From Phycisphaerae bacterium (GTDB lineage: Bacteria > Planctomycetota > Phycisphaerae > UBA1845), in the NCBI GenBank assembly GCA_029260135.1, contig JAJDDV010000017.1, positions 1 to 44,326 of the forward strand: a stretch of DNA of 44,326 nucleotides, given 5' to 3'. The translations under genes and the position numbers were made by a program. This document shows positions 41,649 through 44,326 of the stretch, piece after piece. The notes beneath the pieces were generated by a model. The model did not search any database, had not been told where the DNA came from, and worked only from the letters and a program-made list of their open reading frames with translations. Position 1 is the stretch's first letter. Each line of letters opens with the position of its first letter.

Positions 41649-43745
41649 CTACTCTCCCCCCAGCCCATCAATCCACCCCTGAACCTTCTCAACCATGTGC
41701 GGCATCCCGATCTGCGTGTAAAGCTCAACCGCCATGCCCCAATACTCACGCGCCGTCTCAGCCTCGCCGCGCGTTTCAAAGATCAGACCGAGATTGCCGT
41801 ACTGGTTGGCCATGCCTTCGAGCCGCCCGAGCTTCTCCTCAATTTCCAAGGACTTGCGGTGCATCGCCTCGGCCTGATCAAGATCGCCGCGCGTCCGAAA
41901 GATCAGACCGAGATTGCCATACTGGTTGGCCATGCCTTCGAGCCGCCCGAGCTTCTCGTTGATCTCCAATGCCTTGCGGTGCATCGCCTCGGCCTGATCA
42001 AGATCGCCGCGCGTCTTAAAGATCAGACCGAGATTGCCGTAGTCGCTGGCCATGCCTTCGAGCCGCCCGAGCTTCTCGTTGATCTCCAATGCTTTGCGGT
42101 GCATCGCCTCGGCCTGATCAAGATCGCCGCGCGTCCGAAAGATCAGACCGAGATTGCCGTACTGGCTGGCCATGCCTTCGAGCCGCCCGAGCTTCTCGTT
42201 GATCTCCAATGCCTTGCGGTGCATCGCCTCGGCCTGGTCAAGATCGCCGCGCGTTTCAAAGATCAGACCAAGATTTCCGTAGTCGCTGGCCATGCCTTCG
42301 AGCCGCCCGAGCTTCTCCTCGATCTCCAAGGATCTGCGGTGCATCGCCTCGGCCTGATCAAGATCGCCGCGCGTCCGAAAGATCAGACCGAGATTGCCGG
42401 TGATGGTCGCTTCCTCCACGCCACCATCCTCGACCATGTCCAGTGCGCGGTGCGATAGCGCCTCGAGCGACTCGAACAGCCCCAACAACAGCAGTGGCTC
42501 CGTGCACACGTTCACCAGCGCGAGCACGAACGCCTCTTCGCCCTCAACCGCCAGCACATGTTCCGAAAGGCGCTCCGCCGCCAATCGGTCCGGCCGAACG
42601 TCCGCGCCCAGGCGCTGCCGGTAGACGTCGACCGCCCTTTGGTGATACGCCTCGGCTTCGTCCTCAGAAACCTGATCACGAACGTGATCGCCAAAGAGCG
42701 AATGATAGAGTCGCGATCCCTGCCCCTCCGTTCGAATCAGCCCGAGTAGGAACCGATTCGCGAGAAGTGACTTCCGCGTCGCCGAGTCCAGCCCGCTCAC
42801 CGCCGCGACAACCTCGTTCGGAACCCCCACCTCGAGTATCGCGTACGCCTCGAACAGCTTGACAGCATCTTCACCATGCGCGTCGCACACGCGCCCCCAC
42901 TGCGCCTCGGCGATCCGCCCCGGCGTAGGGTCGGCCGGCAGGTCCGAAATCGCCGCGCCGTCCGCCAGCAGATCCAGCGCCGCGGCCACAGCGTAGGGGT
43001 GACCCTCATACCGTTCAACCGCCGCCCGAACGTCCATGATCGGCTGCGCAATCTCCGCGTCGCGAGCCTGGATCAGGTCCTCCACTTCCTGTGCATCCAG
43101 AGCATCCAGCGCGCCCTCTGGAATCGTCAAGACGTTGTCGAGTGACTTGAACTCCGCGCTAGCGGCCAGCACATCCTCCGGGCGCTGAGCGAACAGGAAC
43201 TTGATCTTGTCCGGCAAGTTCCCCGCGACGATGCGCCACGCATCGGCGCTCCCCGGCGCCATGTACTTCTCAGGATCGATCACGAAGATCGCCCGCGCGT
43301 TGTCAGCCATGCGGCTCGAAACAAGCCCCAGCTTCTCGAGAAGCTGCTCCCGCGCGTTCTTCTTCGGATCGCGTCGAAGTGACTTAATGAGGTCCCCAAG
43401 TACGTCACCTTTGGGAAGTAGCTTGAGCAAGGCAAAGCGTTGACTTGTGCGTCGCTCGGTCTTCTCGAAAGAGCCTTCTTCCAGCCCCGCCGCATCGAAC
43501 GCCCGGTCGAGCATCAGCTCCATGACTTGAGCGGGTGAGTCGGTCTGCGTGACTTCAAACCGATCCGACGAGCAAAGAAAGTCCGGATGGTTCTCAGCCG
43601 CCCCGGCCATCCGGTTGGCCAGCAGCGTTTTCCCCATCCCCTGCTGACCGACGATCAGCACCGCCTGCCCCCGGGGCGAGCGGAGAACCTGCGCAAACTG
43701 CTTCAGTTCGTCAGCGCGTCCGACAAATGCACGATCCACAGACAT
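41649..43745 (-). CDS. STAND-like ATPase with near-identical TPR repeats
   Basis: The ATG at 43745 has GGGAG 8 bases upstream; a 33-base longer frame is less likely. Residues 1-260 form a STAND/AAA-type ATPase: FVGRADELKQF opening, Walker A GQQGMGKT (33-40), a Walker B-like AIFVIDPEKYM, and YEGHPYAVAAALDLLADG, as in NB-ARC/AAA_16 proteins. A helical region (about 270-440) with a winged-helix-like part leads to TPRs (about 450-698). Five TPR copies are almost identical (NLGLIFxTRGDLDQAEAMHR), each 40 residues, and a last copy is divergent. Such proteins sense a ligand with the repeats and oligomerise, in signalling or antiviral and self-recognition systems. No effector domain is visible, so the output is unknown. 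The 698-residue gene is flanked by direct repeats. Confidence 0.85.
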   Translation of the reverse strand: MSVDRAFVGRADELKQFAQVLRSPRGQAVLIVGQQGMGKTLLANRMAGAAENHPDFLCSSDRFEVTQTDSPAQVMELMLDRAFDAAGLEEGSFEKTERRTSQRFALLKLLPKGDVLGDLIKSLRRDPKKNAREQLLEKLGLVSSRMADNARAIFVIDPEKYMAPGSADAWRIVAGNLPDKIKFLFAQRPEDVLAASAEFKSLDNVLTIPEGALDALDAQEVEDLIQARDAEIAQPIMDVRAAVERYEGHPYAVAAALDLLADGAAISDLPADPTPGRIAEAQWGRVCDAHGEDAVKLFEAYAILEVGVPNEVVAAVSGLDSATRKSLLANRFLLGLIRTEGQGSRLYHSLFGDHVRDQVSEDEAEAYHQRAVDVYRQRLGADVRPDRLAAERLSEHVLAVEGEEAFVLALVNVCTEPLLLLGLFESLEALSHRALDMVEDGGVEEATITGNLGLIFRTRGDLDQAEAMHRRSLEIEEKLGRLEGMASDYGNLGLIFETRGDLDQAEAMHRKALEINEKLGRLEGMASQYGNLGLIFRTRGDLDQAEAMHRKALEINEKLGRLEGMASDYGNLGLIFKTRGDLDQAEAMHRKALEINEKLGRLEGMANQYGNLGLIFRTRGDLDQAEAMHRKSLEIEEKLGRLEGMANQYGNLGLIFETRGEAETAREYWGMAVELYTQIGMPHMVEKVQGWIDGLGGE
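41765..42400. repeat. 120-bp near-identical TPR-coding repeats
   Basis: The DNA repeats with an exact 120-bp period; complete periods can be taken at 41821, 41941, 42061 and 42181, with partial ones on each side. Neighbouring copies (for example 41941-42060 against 42061-42180) differ at only about 5 of 120 positions. Differences fall at a handful of codons: E, R or K after NLGLIF; K or R and A or S after MHR; N or E in the LEI-EKLGR segment; S or N and D or Q at the repeat joint. Confidence 0.9.
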
Positions 43746-43835
43746 CGGCAAGTCTCCCAGGGAGAATGCCGCGATCATAGAGCCCGTCTAGAAACGGAGC
43801 AAGTGTGAACGTCCGACGCAACCTATCCGATGATG

Positions 43836-43869
43836 TGGGTGCCACGCCCAAGCCGAAGGCGCGGGCATG
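43836..43869. repeat. REP-like hairpin element
   Basis: GGGTGCCACGCCCAAGCCGA and the following bases repeat the element at 31956-31988 (one base change in the stem: CACGCCC against CATGCCC). It lies about 90 bases upstream of the STAND gene start, in its presumed promoter region. Confidence 0.6.
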
Positions 43870-43950
43870 TTGACGTGGATGTAGCCTGCATCTCGACGCA
43901 CCTGCTTCACCACCCGCCTCCCTCCCCCTGGGGCGATCGAAGGAGGGCTG

Positions 43951-44326
43951 TTTCTTTACTGACGACTGACAACTGATGACCGACAACTGACGGCTTCAGC
44001 AAGCGTAGGGTGTACCTCAATGCCCCTTCGTCGCTACGTCGCTACGTCGCTACGTCGCTTCTGCTCCCCCCTTGCCAATGAGCGATCGAGGGAAGGCTGT
44101 TTCTTTACTGATGACTGACGACTGACAACTGACGGCTTCAGCAAGCGTAGGGTGTACCTCAATGCCCCTTCGTCGCTACGTCGCTACGTCGCTTCTGCTC
44201 CCCCCTTGCCAAGGGGCGATCGAGGGAGGGCTGTTTCTTTACTGACGACTGACAACTGATGACCGACAACTGACGGCTTCAGCAAGCGTAGGGTGTACCT
44301 CAATGCCCCTTCGTCGCTACGTCGCT
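43951..44326. repeat. tandem array of the composite intergenic repeat, runs off the window
   Basis: Three direct units start at 43951 (149 bp), 44100 (134 bp) and 44234 (at least 93 bp, cut by the window end). Each has TTTCTTTACTGAC, degenerate heptamers (ACTGACR type), GGCTTCAGCAAGCGTAGGGT, a run of the octamer ACGTCGCT (about four copies in unit 1, three in unit 2) and a CCCCCCTTGCC hairpin-like part followed by GCGATCGAGGGA. The hairpin stem is broken in unit 1 (CCAATGAGCG) and partly in unit 2. The rest of 43746-44326 holds no supported gene. Confidence 0.85.

Noticed and set aside
43951..44326. CRISPR array
   Set aside because: The repeated units are themselves about 134-149 bp and made of microsatellites and hairpins; there are no unique spacers of even length and no cas genes in the window.

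Overview
The window looks like a chromosomal segment of a GC-rich, Gram-negative-type bacterium, most likely a member of the Planctomycetota (inference). The clues are secreted proteins with long runs of D-C-N-x-N-x-x-P-D-E-C-D calcium-loop repeats ending in a degenerate dockerin-like module, PQQ-type propellers starting with a W-P-Q-W-x-G-P motif, ADOP-type (MacB/FtsX duplicated) permeases, and many hairpin-forming intergenic repeats. No rRNA, tRNA, CRISPR array or transposase was seen.

Layout. (1) 1-6741, plus strand: a hairpin-repeat cluster, a MarR regulator with a well-formed promoter and overlapping palindrome, then exported or metabolic genes (PQQ-like propeller, LolA-like protein with an odd APCGxG tail, PEP-mutase/isocitrate-lyase family enzyme, NTF2-like protein, a fused LamG-like/SMP-30 propeller protein). 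(2) 6917-21141, plus strand: an NtrC-type response regulator with a GAFTDA loop, an NtrY-like kinase, a good sigma-54 promoter candidate, then an export operon: HlyD/MacA adaptor, MacB-type ATPase, three different full-length ADOP permeases and a TolC-like lipoprotein. The natural reading is that the two-component system switches on the export operon through sigma-54. (3) 20954-28450: a fossil tandem duplication. Two paralogous secreted repeat proteins (940 and 1272 aa, minus strand) are separated by a junction in which a leftover 3' end of the gene at 28389-29975 is joined to a leftover 3' end of the TolC gene. The second copy expanded from 8 to 18 calcium-loop repeats and gained an inserted domain.

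(4) 28389-30611, minus strand: an ECF sigma factor and a single-span membrane protein with a duplicated extracytoplasmic domain, probably its partner. (5) 30969-40627, minus strand: MBL-fold lipoprotein, nitroreductase, a six-span membrane protein, an M16 peptidase pair (one catalytic, one lacking the zinc motif), a PP2C/SpoIIE phosphatase with a receiver-like domain without its Asp, a DUF192 lipoprotein, a methyltransferase and an unknown cytosolic protein. Repeat clusters lie at 31956-32065 and 33654-34042. (6) 40762-44326: a small membrane protein (plus), then a STAND-like ATPase with near-identical 120-bp TPR repeats (minus). That gene is flanked on both sides by direct copies of a composite intergenic repeat, which continues as a tandem array off the right end.

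Start codons were chosen from ribosome-binding sites and signal peptides, so several genes are shorter than their longest open frame. All functions come from recognising motifs by eye; no database search was run.
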